Part shown: positions 33,159 to 41,268 of the stretch, piece after piece
How positions within the stretch are numbered: position 1 is the stretch's first letter
Layout: each line of letters opens with the position of its first letter
From: an uncultured Oscillospiraceae bacterium
Lineage (GTDB): Bacteria > Bacillota > Clostridia > Oscillospirales > Acutalibacteraceae
Length of the DNA: 64,000 nt
Reading direction: 5' to 3'
Assembly: GCA_902492455.1 (NCBI GenBank)
Contig: CABULH010000005.1
Coordinates: 1-64,000, forward strand
Translations under genes and position numbers: made by a program
Notes under the pieces: model-generated
The model's input: the letters and a program-made list of their open reading frames with translations, nothing else
Database searches by the model: none
What the model was told of the DNA's origin: nothing

Positions 33159-33644
33159 CTACAAATCATGCAAAGCGGCTTTCAGCTTCTGGCGAGCCGC
33201 CCTGCATTTTGTTTGTACGGTACCGATGGGCAGGTCCATGCCTTCGGCAATTTCACGGTACTTGTAGCCATCCAGACAGTGAAGGGAAAAGATCAGATTT
33301 TCTTCAGTGGTGATGCATCGGAGGATCTGGCCGGACAAGATCCGGCCCATTACCTCATCTTCCATATTCTCCTCCACGCAGAGGGGCGGGTCATCCGCGG
33401 GAATCTCATATCGGTTGTCCCGCAAATGATTCAAACAGCGGTTTCTGGTGACTGTGAGAAGCCAGGCACGAATATTGCGAATCATTCTTTCCTGTTCCAT
33501 GGTTTCATACAAGCTGAGGAACACCTCCTGCATCACGTCTTCCGCCGCGGCGGCATTTTTCAGCAATGACAACGCCATGTGATAGACAGGCACCCTGTGC
33601 ACCTCATATAAAACGATAAACCGCTGATGCGCGCTTTGTTCCAT
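33159..33644 (-). CDS. ECF-type RNA polymerase sigma factor
   Basis: A 161-residue sigma-70 family protein with region 2 (VYHMALSLLKNAAAAEDVMQEVFLSLYE, in part, and the DNA-melting RAWLLTVTRNRCLNHLRD) and region 4 (LDGYKYREIAEGMDLPIGTV, in part, then KCRAARQKLK). The chosen start is ATG 33642-33644 with AGGTGGGGAG upstream, rather than the GTG three codons earlier. It is followed by a membrane beta-propeller protein, the usual sigma/anti-sigma arrangement. A possible self-recognised promoter (GAAAAC, 15 bases, CGTGTC on the minus strand near 33680-33706) is only a suggestion. Confidence 0.9.
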   Translation of the reverse strand: MEQSAHQRFIVLYEVHRVPVYHMALSLLKNAAAAEDVMQEVFLSLYETMEQERMIRNIRAWLLTVTRNRCLNHLRDNRYEIPADDPPLCVEENMEDEVMGRILSGQILRCITTEENLIFSLHCLDGYKYREIAEGMDLPIGTVQTKCRAARQKLKAALHDL

Positions 33645-33711
33645 ACTCCCCACCTCACTTTTCCCTTCTGTTTATAAGACACGCGGAAAACCTGTTTTGT
33701 TTTCTGAAATG

Positions 33712-33742
33712 TAAAAAACGGACGAGAAAGAACCTCGTCCGT
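33712..33742 (-). terminator. Intrinsic terminator after gpsA
   Basis: Minus strand ACGGACGAG-GTTCTTT-CTCGTCCGT followed by TTTTTT. It ends the DUF512-der-plsY-gpsA series before the sigma factor gene. Confidence 0.9.
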
Positions 33743-33760
33743 GAAAAATTCTCTTCTTTT

Positions 33761-34780
33761 TCAGCTTTGCTTTCCGCTGTACAGCCAGGGGATTTCGCTT
33801 TCGTGTTTTTTAGGCCGCCCCATTAACGCGTGAATCGCATCCTGCGGGTTCTGGCCTTGATAACAAACGCGGTAACACTGCTCGGTGATGGGCATCTCAA
33901 CCCCTTCCCGCTGTGCCAGATGCCAAGCGGCCCGGGCTGCCAGATAGCCTTCCACCGTTCCCACCAGCTTCACCGCCTCTTCCGGCGTGCGTCCCTGCCC
34001 AATAAGGATGCCGGCGCGGCGGTTCCGGGAATGCATACTGCCGCAAGTAACAATCAGATCTCCCATACCCGATAAACCGGCAAAGGTTTCGGAAGACGCC
34101 CCCATGGCGGTTCCCAATCGGGCCATCTCCGCCAGTCCCCGAGTCATCAGCGCCGCCTTGGTATTGTCTCCCATGTCCAAACCGTCGCAGATTCCCGCCG
34201 CCAGGGCGATGATATTTTTCAGCGCGCCGCCCAATTCCACGCCGATCACGTCCGCGTTGACATAAATACGGAAGGCCGGATTCATCAGCAGCTCCTGTAC
34301 CAGCTCTGCCGCCTGGATATCCTCCGAGGCGCTGACCACAGAAGTGGGAACACCCCGCCCCACCTCTTCGGCGTGGGAAGGACCGGACAAGGCCACCACA
34401 CGAGCTGTGGGCAACAGTTCCCGCACCACCTGGGAAAACCGGCGGTGGGTGCCGTCTTCCAGCCCCTTGCCGCAGATGGCCACCGGCGTACCAGACGGGA
34501 GAAAATCCCGCATGGAGGCAGCGGTTTCCGCAATAGCAAAAGAGGGAACAGCCAGCAGCACCAGCTCTGCTTCCTTGACACAGCTCAGATCGGTGGTAAG
34601 GGCCAGGGAAGGTGGCACTGGAATACCCGGCAGCAGCTTTTTATGCTCCCCATGCTGACGGATCAAAGCCGCCTCATCCTCAAATTTGGTCCAAAGCGTC
34701 ACCACATTGCCATAACGGTTGGCCATAACCGCCAGCGCCGTTCCCCAGCCTCCGGCACCCAGCACCGCAATCTTTGCCAC
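33761..34780 (-). CDS. gpsA: Glycerol-3-phosphate dehydrogenase [NAD(P)+]
   Basis: Makes sn-glycerol 3-phosphate from dihydroxyacetone phosphate for phospholipid synthesis. The Rossmann motif IAVLGAGGWGTALA is at the N-terminus; ALSGPSHAEEV, GVELGGALKNIIALAAG (catalytic Lys) and NTKAALMTRGLAE follow. The frame is open to ATG 34835-34837, but the GTG at 34778-34780 has GGGTG nine bases upstream and matches the family N-terminus, giving 339 residues. It follows plsY, which uses its product, a logical and common pairing. Confidence 0.94.
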   Translation of the reverse strand: MAKIAVLGAGGWGTALAVMANRYGNVVTLWTKFEDEAALIRQHGEHKKLLPGIPVPPSLALTTDLSCVKEAELVLLAVPSFAIAETAASMRDFLPSGTPVAICGKGLEDGTHRRFSQVVRELLPTARVVALSGPSHAEEVGRGVPTSVVSASEDIQAAELVQELLMNPAFRIYVNADVIGVELGGALKNIIALAAGICDGLDMGDNTKAALMTRGLAEMARLGTAMGASSETFAGLSGMGDLIVTCGSMHSRNRRAGILIGQGRTPEEAVKLVGTVEGYLAARAAWHLAQREGVEMPITEQCYRVCYQGQNPQDAIHALMGRPKKHESEIPWLYSGKQS

Positions 34781-34861
34781 GCTATCCAACACCCTTTCCG
34801 CTGTATTTTCATCCGATACGCCGCAGCGCAGGAGCATGATCCGCCCCCGCGCCGCTCTGGA

Positions 34862-35572
34862 TTATTTTTTCCCGCCGAAGGACAGTTTGCTTTCCGTTCC
34901 CGCCGCAATTCTCTTGATATTGGGAATATGTTTGATAATCAGAATAGCGGCGATAAGCACCGCCATGCTGGTACAAAACCACACGACTCCTGCGGACTGA
35001 TGCTCCACAAAGGTGCGGAATATGTACGTAAAAACCGGCAGCAGGGCCGCAGCAATCACCGAGCCCAGGGAAACCATCCGGAAAATCAGCACCGTTACGA
35101 TAAAGAAGCCCAGGCAGATCAGCGCCACCCGCCAGTCCAGAATCAGCATCATGCCCAGGGTGGTAAGCACGCCCTTACCTCCACGGAAGCCGAAATACAA
35201 AGGGAAAAGATGACCGATGATGCAGAAAAAACCCGCCAGATACCGCCCCACCAGCTCCGCACCTATAGGAGAGACCTGATAGCTTTCCAAACCAGTATAC
35301 ACCAGATTCAGATCCTGCAGCAGCCAGCCGCCGATCAGAACCGCGATAATGCTTTTCAGCAAATCTCCCGCCGTGGTGAGCAGTGCCGGCAGTTTGCCCT
35401 GAGAGCGCAGCACATTGGTAGCGCCGGCGTTGCCGCTGCCGTAGGAGCGGATATCCTCCTTGGCGGTGATTTTCGTCACGATAATAGCGGAATTGAGGCT
35501 GCCCAGCAGGTAGGCGGCGACAGCCGTCAGCAGCATGGCAAGCCAGCTGTTCTGCAAAAACTCTCCGATCAT
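34862..35572 (-). CDS. plsY: Acyl-phosphate glycerol-3-phosphate acyltransferase
   Basis: Integral membrane enzyme (236 residues) that acylates glycerol 3-phosphate, the first step of phospholipid synthesis. The three conserved motifs are seen: SYGSGNAGATNVLR, the central GHLFPLYFGFRGGKGV, and a late PNIKRIAAGTE. Five to six membrane segments are apparent. The frame extends upstream, but ATG 35570-35572 with AAAGGA upstream gives MIGEFLQNSW and is preferred. It lies between der and gpsA. Confidence 0.94.
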   Translation of the reverse strand: MIGEFLQNSWLAMLLTAVAAYLLGSLNSAIIVTKITAKEDIRSYGSGNAGATNVLRSQGKLPALLTTAGDLLKSIIAVLIGGWLLQDLNLVYTGLESYQVSPIGAELVGRYLAGFFCIIGHLFPLYFGFRGGKGVLTTLGMMLILDWRVALICLGFFIVTVLIFRMVSLGSVIAAALLPVFTYIFRTFVEHQSAGVVWFCTSMAVLIAAILIIKHIPNIKRIAAGTESKLSFGGKK

Positions 35573-35627
35573 GCACAAACGATCCTTTCTCCGCCGCCCT
35601 TGTGGCGGCATGCCGTATTCCGCAGCG

Positions 35628-36959
35628 TCAGCGGCCGCCGCTTTCCCCCCGTTCCCGGATCACGAAACGCACCGGCGTTCCTTCCAGTCCGAAGGTCTCC
35701 CGAATCTGATTTTCCAGATACCGCTGATAGGAAAAATGAAACAGATCCGCCCGGTTGACAAAGCAGACAAATGTGGGCGGCCGAGTGGATGGCTGGGTCA
35801 TATAATAGATCCGCAGACGCCTGCCTTTATCCGTTGGGGGCTGTACCCTAGCGGTAGCCTGAGCCAGTACATCGTTGAGCATACCGGTGGAAATCCGCAT
35901 GGAGTTCTGCTGATACACATACTTGATTAAATCAAACAGCCGGTCCACCCGCTGTCCAGTCTTGGCGGACAAAAAGATGAAGGGGGCGTAACCCATGAAG
36001 GAAAAATCCTCCATCAGCTTTTTCCGCATCCGGTCCATGGTTTTGTCGTCCTTCTCCACCGCATCCCATTTATTCACCGCGATGATGCAGGCCTTGCCCT
36101 GCTCGTGGGCGATGCCCGCCACCTTGCTGTCCTGCTCGGTGAAGCCTTCCACGCCGTCGATGAGGATCACACACACGTCCGCCCGTTCCACAGCCATTTC
36201 CGCCCGCAGAACGCTGTACTTTTCAATGGCGTCATCCACCCGGCTGCGGCGGCGCAATCCCGCGGTATCGATAAAAACAAAATCCCCATGCGCATTATGG
36301 ATCGGCGTATCCACCGCGTCCCGGGTGGTGCCTGCGATATCCGAGACAATCGTCCGCTCCTCGCCGGCGATGCGGTTCACCAGGGAGGATTTACCGGCAT
36401 TGGGCTTCCCGATAATGGCTACCCGGATAATCTCCCGTTCCTCCTCTTCCTCTTCATCCGGCGGAAGCAGCGCCGTCACCGCGTCCAGCAGATCGCCGGT
36501 GCCATGGCCGTGCACGGAGGAAACAGCGATGGGATCGCCCAAACCCAAATTATAGAATTCATAAAACTCCGCCGGAACCTCTCCCGGCGTATCGCATTTG
36601 TTGACGCAGAGCACCACCGGCTTGCCGCTTTTCTGCAGCATTACCGCCACATCCGCATCGTTGGCGGTAACTCCCGCCCGCAAATCAGTCACCAGGACGA
36701 TGACGTCCGCCTGTTCAATCGCCAGCTGAGCCTGACGGCGCATCTGAGAAAGGATCACATCATCGGAGCGGGGCTCGATGCCGCCGGTATCCGCCAGCAT
36801 GAACTTCCGCCCGCACCACTCACACTCGGCAAAGATCCGGTCCCGGGTCACCCCCGGCGTATCCTTGACGATGGACAGCCTCTGTCCGATCAGCTTGTTG
36901 AAAAGGGTGGACTTGCCCACATTGGGCCGCCCGACCACCGCTACTACCGGCCGCGCCAT
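35628..36959 (-). CDS. der: Ribosome biogenesis GTPase Der (EngA)
   Basis: Double GTPase of 443 residues for 50S subunit assembly. The first G domain begins VVGRPNVGKST (9-18), the second GKPNAGKSS (near 182); NKCD and NKWD are the two G4 motifs, and a C-terminal KH-like domain ends with GTPVRFVIRERG. A stretch of Glu and Asp (DEEEEEERE) links the two G domains. The frame also allows GTG 36966-36968, but ATG 36957-36959 has AGGCGG eight bases upstream. It follows the PDZ-radical SAM gene. Confidence 0.95.
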   Translation of the reverse strand: MARPVVAVVGRPNVGKSTLFNKLIGQRLSIVKDTPGVTRDRIFAECEWCGRKFMLADTGGIEPRSDDVILSQMRRQAQLAIEQADVIVLVTDLRAGVTANDADVAVMLQKSGKPVVLCVNKCDTPGEVPAEFYEFYNLGLGDPIAVSSVHGHGTGDLLDAVTALLPPDEEEEEEREIIRVAIIGKPNAGKSSLVNRIAGEERTIVSDIAGTTRDAVDTPIHNAHGDFVFIDTAGLRRRSRVDDAIEKYSVLRAEMAVERADVCVILIDGVEGFTEQDSKVAGIAHEQGKACIIAVNKWDAVEKDDKTMDRMRKKLMEDFSFMGYAPFIFLSAKTGQRVDRLFDLIKYVYQQNSMRISTGMLNDVLAQATARVQPPTDKGRRLRIYYMTQPSTRPPTFVCFVNRADLFHFSYQRYLENQIRETFGLEGTPVRFVIRERGESGGR

Positions 36960-37018
36960 TGCGCTCACCGCCTGTTCTATTGATGATTACGGTGCGTTCA
37001 CCGCGCTTATGCATAACG

Positions 37019-38314
37019 TTACAGAAGCAATGCGTCCACCAGAGAGTCGCCGTCCACCGCCACTGCCTCCAGCCGAATGCCCAGGGCATTCTCCACCTCT
37101 TCCGGCGTCACATCGTCCAAAAAACGGTCCTGTTCGTGCCGGAGCATCACATCGGGAATCAACAGAATATCCGCTGCTTTTCCCGCAAGCTGCCGTATTA
37201 AATCGCCGCCGGTAACAAGACCGGCCACATTGATAGTCTCTCCGAAAAAATAATTGATAATCGGCACCACTTCTATTTGAAGATTATGCCATTTTTTTCT
37301 GGCTTCGTCAACCATGGCTTTCAGCAGCGGCGCAGCCGCCACCCCGGTGGCCAAAAGCAGCCGGCTGCCCGCCGGCATCTCGACGCACGCCTCCAACGCC
37401 TGCGCGAACTGACTGCGCAGCAGCGCCACCATTCCCACGCCGTTTTCCAGCTGAGACATGGCCCCATAAAAGGGAGCATCGGGGATAGAACGGCCCGCTT
37501 TGAGATAAAATTCGTCCGCTGGATAAAATACCCGGCTGCCGGTGCGCTCCAGCAGCGCCGCGCCCGCGGCTTCCATCCGATCAATCACATCCGCGGCTTC
37601 CTCAGCCGTATAGGTGCGCAGAGGATAGAGTCCCTCCCGATATTTGGTGAGCCCCACCGGTACCCCGGCCACACTCTCCACCGCAGGCAGCAGTCTTTCC
37701 AGATCCTTCATGGTGCGGGTGAGCTCCTCCCCGTCATTGATGCCGGGGCAAAGTACCAGCTGGCAGTTGATCCGGATTCCCGCCGCCGCGAACCGCTCCA
37801 ATATCGCGAGGGTATCCCCGGCGAAGCGGTTGTTCATCATCTGGCACCGCAGGGCGGGATTGGTGGTATGCACCGAAATATTCACCGGGCTGATGTGCAT
37901 GGAGATGATCCGCTCCACCTCATGCTCCGAAAGATTGGTAAGGGTGATGTAATTGCCGAAAAGGAAGGAAAGGCGGCTGTCGTCGTCCTTGAAATAAAGG
38001 CTGTCCCGCATTCCCGGCGGCATTTGGTCGATGAAGCAGAAGATGCATTTATTGCGGCAGGTGTGCTGCTTATCCATTAGATAGGTTTCAAACTGCAGAC
38101 CGATATCCTCGTCGCAGTCCTTGCGGATCCGTACCTTGCGGCGGCCCTTTTCCGTCTCCAGAAGCAGCTCCAGCTTGGATTCCATCAGATAGAACCGATA
38201 GTCCAGCACATCCTCCACCGTATGGCCGTTGAGGGACAGCAGCCGGTCTCCCGGCTTGATCTTTTTCCCCGCCGCCGGGCTGCCGTCCGCCACGCCGGTA
38301 ATAAGAACCGCCAT
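37019..38314 (-). CDS. PDZ-radical SAM-DUF512 protein
   Basis: A 431-residue protein with an N-terminal PDZ-like domain (residues 1-60, GDRLLSLNGHTVEDVLD), a radical SAM-like cluster motif Cys86-X3-Cys90-X2-Cys93 in CRNKCIFCF, and a C-terminal DUF512 domain. The family is widespread next to der in Clostridia and cyanobacteria, but its reaction is unknown. The ATG has AAGGAGG at good spacing. It is the first gene of the series that continues with der, plsY and gpsA. Confidence 0.9.
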   Translation of the reverse strand: MAVLITGVADGSPAAGKKIKPGDRLLSLNGHTVEDVLDYRFYLMESKLELLLETEKGRRKVRIRKDCDEDIGLQFETYLMDKQHTCRNKCIFCFIDQMPPGMRDSLYFKDDDSRLSFLFGNYITLTNLSEHEVERIISMHISPVNISVHTTNPALRCQMMNNRFAGDTLAILERFAAAGIRINCQLVLCPGINDGEELTRTMKDLERLLPAVESVAGVPVGLTKYREGLYPLRTYTAEEAADVIDRMEAAGAALLERTGSRVFYPADEFYLKAGRSIPDAPFYGAMSQLENGVGMVALLRSQFAQALEACVEMPAGSRLLLATGVAAAPLLKAMVDEARKKWHNLQIEVVPIINYFFGETINVAGLVTGGDLIRQLAGKAADILLIPDVMLRHEQDRFLDDVTPEEVENALGIRLEAVAVDGDSLVDALLL

Positions 38315-38357
38315 ACCGTATCCTCCTTCACAATACCGGCGCTATACGGCCGGACAT

Positions 38358-38386
38358 AAAAATAGAGAAGGATCGCTCCTCCTCTA
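38358..38386 (-). terminator. Intrinsic terminator after rpmF
   Basis: Minus strand TAGAGGAGGA-GCGA-TCCTTCTCTA (one G-U pair, GNRA-type loop) followed by TTTTTATG, 6 bases after the rpmF stop codon. Confidence 0.85.
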
Positions 38387-38391
38387 CTTTC

Positions 38392-38574
38392 TTACGCTTC
38401 CTTCTTGATGATCTGCTTGCCGTTGTAATAACCGCAATTGCCGCAGAGCCGGTGCGGGCGTTTGTATTCGCCGCACTGCGGGCATTTCATCAGGGCCGGC
38501 GCGTCCAGCTTCCACACATTATTGCGTCTTTTGTCCCGCCGCGCCTTGGAGCTTTTTCTCTTGGGTACCGCCAT
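38392..38574 (-). CDS. rpmF: 50S ribosomal protein L32
   Basis: A 60-residue zinc-ribbon ribosomal protein. It begins AVPKRKSSKARRDKRR and has Cys31, Cys34, Cys44 and Cys47 in CPQCGEYKRPHRLCGNC, so it is the zinc-binding form. The frame is open three codons upstream, but ATG 38572-38574 has AGGAGG eight bases away. It follows the DUF177 gene by 27 bases, the standard pairing. The fatty acid gene plsX, often next, is not here. Confidence 0.97.
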   Translation of the reverse strand: MAVPKRKSSKARRDKRRNNVWKLDAPALMKCPQCGEYKRPHRLCGNCGYYNGKQIIKKEA

Positions 38575-38601
38575 TGTCAGCACCTCCTTAATGAAATCAA
38601 A

Positions 38602-39096
38602 CTAATCGATGAGCTGTCTGAGCACCTCGAGCCTGGGATCCGCCGTCTGAGGACGGCAGCCGCACAGACCCTCGTTGAGGTTTCTGCCGCATATGGGACA
38701 CAGCCCACGGCAGTCCTCCCGGCACAGGTTTTTGAAGGGCAGGCTGAGGATCAGATCCGCCTCCACCAGTTCATCCAGCGGAAGCTGATAATTGTCGATC
38801 AGCACAAAATCGCCCTCGTCCCCGTTTTCCAGAGAGGTCACCAGGATATGCTCCATCTCCAGTTCCCGCTCATCCTGGAAATCCTCCATACAGCGGTCGC
38901 AGCGGCCGCTGAAGCAGTAGGATACCTTAGCCCGCAGCACAACGATTTCGGCCGCCAAAACGACCTCGCCTCTTACACGGACAGGCTGCCGGAATGGATA
39001 CAGCCCCTGCCATTCCAGGCCGGAAAAATCCAACTCCGTATCGATGGGCAGCGATTCCCGCTCTCCCATGAACAATGGTTTTAACTGTAGAAGCAT
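38602..39096 (-). CDS. yceD: DUF177 (YceD) family protein
   Basis: A 164-residue protein of the YceD/DUF177 family, encoded before rpmF in most bacteria. The central CFSGRCDRCMEDF and the C-terminal cysteine-rich GLCPICGRNLNEGLCGC motifs are present, suggesting a zinc-binding end. In plants and E. coli a link to 23S rRNA accumulation has been reported; the role here is not shown. The ATG has GAGGTG upstream, and a near-consensus promoter starts the transcript. Confidence 0.9.
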   Translation of the reverse strand: MLLQLKPLFMGERESLPIDTELDFSGLEWQGLYPFRQPVRVRGEVVLAAEIVVLRAKVSYCFSGRCDRCMEDFQDERELEMEHILVTSLENGDEGDFVLIDNYQLPLDELVEADLILSLPFKNLCREDCRGLCPICGRNLNEGLCGCRPQTADPRLEVLRQLID

Positions 39097-39122
39097 ATTT
39101 CACCTCAAGTGTCACGCCCAAT

Positions 39123-39151
39123 ATTATATAGGCGCGTCAGGGGTTTGTCAA
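39123..39151 (-). promoter_or_regulatory. Near-consensus sigma-A promoter of yceD-rpmF
   Basis: Minus strand TTGACA (39146-39151), exactly 17 bases, TATAAT (39123-39128). It is the strongest-looking single promoter in the window, as expected for a ribosomal protein transcript. Confidence 0.92.
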
Positions 39152-39178
39152 CCCTTTTTTCAATGCGGGCCGTGAAAA

Positions 39179-39856
39179 TCAGGAAATCTTGGGATAAAGC
39201 TGGAACCGCCCCTCCCGCAGCCGGCGGATTAAATCCATGGAATCCGTCACCGGGGGCTGAAACAGCATCCCCGCCTCTGCCAGATCCTCCCACTCGTGAA
39301 AATCGGAACCGGACAGGGGCACCAGACCGTGAACGGCGGCAAAGGCTGCCGCCTGATCGTTGCGGCTGTTGTGCCGGCGGTTGCCATTGTAGACCTCCAT
39401 CCCGTCCAGATAAGCCGGTTCACAGCGAGTCAAGCCGCTGCGGAAAGGATGGGCCTGGGCGAAAAACAGCCCGTTATCCCGGGAAAAACGATGGAAATGC
39501 TCCTCGCTCCAGCGATAGGGTTCCACCGTCTCTCGAAGCAGTTCCTCCGTCAGCCCGTACACCAGATAATCATTGGGAGAATGGACAAAACGGATTTCCA
39601 TGCCCAGCAGAACCTTCAGTCCCGCGGCCTCTCCTTCCCTTTTGGCGGCGCGGTAACCGGCAAGCCATCGCTCCACCTTTTCCGGCCAGCTCAGCTTTTC
39701 CGGAAGAGAGGCAAAATAATCAGCGTGAAAATGATCGGTCACCACCACCGTGTCATACCCCCGCTCTTTATAGGCTCGAATTCCCTGGGCGGCGGCGATG
39801 GAACCGCAGGCGCTGACTTCACTGGTATGAAAATGCATTTCCGTCAAACCGGACAT
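39179..39856 (-). CDS. PHP domain phosphoesterase-like protein
   Basis: A 225-residue PHP-domain protein. Metal-ligand motifs: EMHFHTSEVS (His8, His10), VVTDHFHADYF, LLGMEIRF, FFAQAHPFRS and the final LSGSDFHEWED. These match metal-dependent phosphoesterases related to histidinol phosphatase; the substrate is unknown. The ATG lies about 10 bases after GAGGGG. It is 15 bases after the CofE-like gene, so both are likely on the pgi transcript. Confidence 0.85.
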   Translation of the reverse strand: MSGLTEMHFHTSEVSACGSIAAAQGIRAYKERGYDTVVVTDHFHADYFASLPEKLSWPEKVERWLAGYRAAKREGEAAGLKVLLGMEIRFVHSPNDYLVYGLTEELLRETVEPYRWSEEHFHRFSRDNGLFFAQAHPFRSGLTRCEPAYLDGMEVYNGNRRHNSRNDQAAAFAAVHGLVPLSGSDFHEWEDLAEAGMLFQPPVTDSMDLIRRLREGRFQLYPKIS

Positions 39857-39871
39857 AGAGCCAATCCCCTC

Positions 39872-40684
39872 TCAATGCTCTTCAGGCGGCTTGTCCAGCG
39901 CCTTTACCGGCACATAAGGCTGCGCCTCCCGGTCGCCGATATCCCGCACAATGATGAAGGGGGTCAGCTCATCGTCCTGGCCCGCCGGGTTGTCCCGAAT
40001 CAGATCGGCCAGGAACACCATCGGCCGTTCCTGCAGATCAGGGGAACAGGCCAGCACTTCCACATCGATGTCATTGGCATCCACCAATACGCAGCTGAAG
40101 CCCAAGGTCTCATAAATCTCCTGGCAGACCTTCTCCGGCTCCCGGGGATTGAGCACCGCCAGGGTATGATAGGTCTCAAAAGCGGAATGGCTGTAAAACC
40201 CGTCGATCCCCGCCACATCCTGGCCCACAATTTGATAGAATACGCCCCGCTTGCCGAACAGCTTGCATACCGCCCCGGCGAAGGAGGCCCACAGAATCAG
40301 CGGCAGCCCCTTCATATCGATGGCCAGCTGGAGCTTATATGGCTCGTCCATGGCGATGCCGTTGTTGTTGTGGGTGGCGAATTTGGAAAGGAAGCGCGCC
40401 CAGAATCCCACCTTGACATCCTTCATCTCCACCGTGTTGTTCTGGCACATAGAGATGACCTTTTCTCCCATGGTGACGATGTCCCCGGGCTGGATCAGCG
40501 GAACCACGTACCGGCGCAACACCTCGATATAGCTTTCGCCCCGTTCGATGAAATGGGTTTTTACCGCATACCGCTCATAGCGGACGCCGTCCACCACGCG
40601 CACGCCGCGGATATAATAGGTAACGCCGTTTTCCTCCCGTTGGTTTTCCGATTGATTGAGGTTGCCCTCGTACCATATCGCCAT
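39872..40684 (-). CDS. CofE-like (F420-0 gamma-glutamyl ligase domain) protein
   Basis: A 270-residue protein resembling the CofE fold of coenzyme F420-0:L-glutamate ligase. Segments such as GVRYERYAVKTHFIERGE, PGDIVTMGEKVISM and AVLNPREPEKVCQEI fit Firmicutes homologues of that family. F420 itself is not expected in these organisms, so a different glutamylation or ligation role is possible. The frame is open upstream, but ATG 40682-40684 behind AAGGAAAGG is chosen. Its neighbour is a small P-loop protein. Confidence 0.7.
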   Translation of the reverse strand: MAIWYEGNLNQSENQREENGVTYYIRGVRVVDGVRYERYAVKTHFIERGESYIEVLRRYVVPLIQPGDIVTMGEKVISMCQNNTVEMKDVKVGFWARFLSKFATHNNNGIAMDEPYKLQLAIDMKGLPLILWASFAGAVCKLFGKRGVFYQIVGQDVAGIDGFYSHSAFETYHTLAVLNPREPEKVCQEIYETLGFSCVLVDANDIDVEVLACSPDLQERPMVFLADLIRDNPAGQDDELTPFIIVRDIGDREAQPYVPVKALDKPPEEH

Positions 40685-40798
40685 CGCTTTCCAAACCTTT
40701 CCTTCCACATCCCGCGTGATAAAGGGCGGGCAGGGCCTGTCCGGCGGCAAAGCCGCCCGCAGGACCCCGTCCCCGCCCTTTCATACTGCGTTATTCGC

Positions 40799-41215
40799 TT
40801 ACAATTCTACCGCGTATTCCGCGATCCGCTCCGGGATATCCGCCTTGTCCGCGGAGATGGACAGCACTACGTTGGTCTCCGCCTTTTTGGAGAGATCACC
40901 CAGCTTCTCGATGAAATCCGCCAGGCTTTCCAATTCACTGCCGCCGATCTTCAAGGTGGAATCCACGAAGATATCGGTAATATCGTAGTTGCCCGCACAC
41001 ATGCCGGCGATGAAGCCGTAGAGAGATTCATATCCTTTGACGGCATAGTCCTCGGCCACCGCCAAGCGCGCCTTATGGCTGATATCGTAGGTCAGGTTGT
41101 TGTCCTTCTCAATAAAAACCACATTCCCGTTGGAATCTGCCACGGCACTGTTGCACATGTCGATCAGACGCTTGGTTTTGCCGGAGCCTTTCTTTCCGAG
41201 GATCAAAGTAATCAT
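40799..41215 (-). CDS. Small P-loop NTPase-like protein
   Basis: A 138-residue protein starting MITLILGKKGSGKTKRLIDM, a clear Walker A (GKKGSGKT, residues 7-14). A hydrophobic strand ending in Asp (DITDIFVDSTLKI) could be Walker B. The size is less than most NTPase domains. The function is unknown; similar short proteins occur in Clostridia. The frame runs upstream to 41266, but ATG 41213-41215 with AGGAGG is preferred. It follows pgi by 53 bases. Confidence 0.72.
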   Translation of the reverse strand: MITLILGKKGSGKTKRLIDMCNSAVADSNGNVVFIEKDNNLTYDISHKARLAVAEDYAVKGYESLYGFIAGMCAGNYDITDIFVDSTLKIGGSELESLADFIEKLGDLSKKAETNVVLSISADKADIPERIAEYAVEL

Positions 41216-41268
41216 GATATTCTTCCTCCTAATATAGTATAACCGCGAATGAGCGGCTGTAACCAAAC

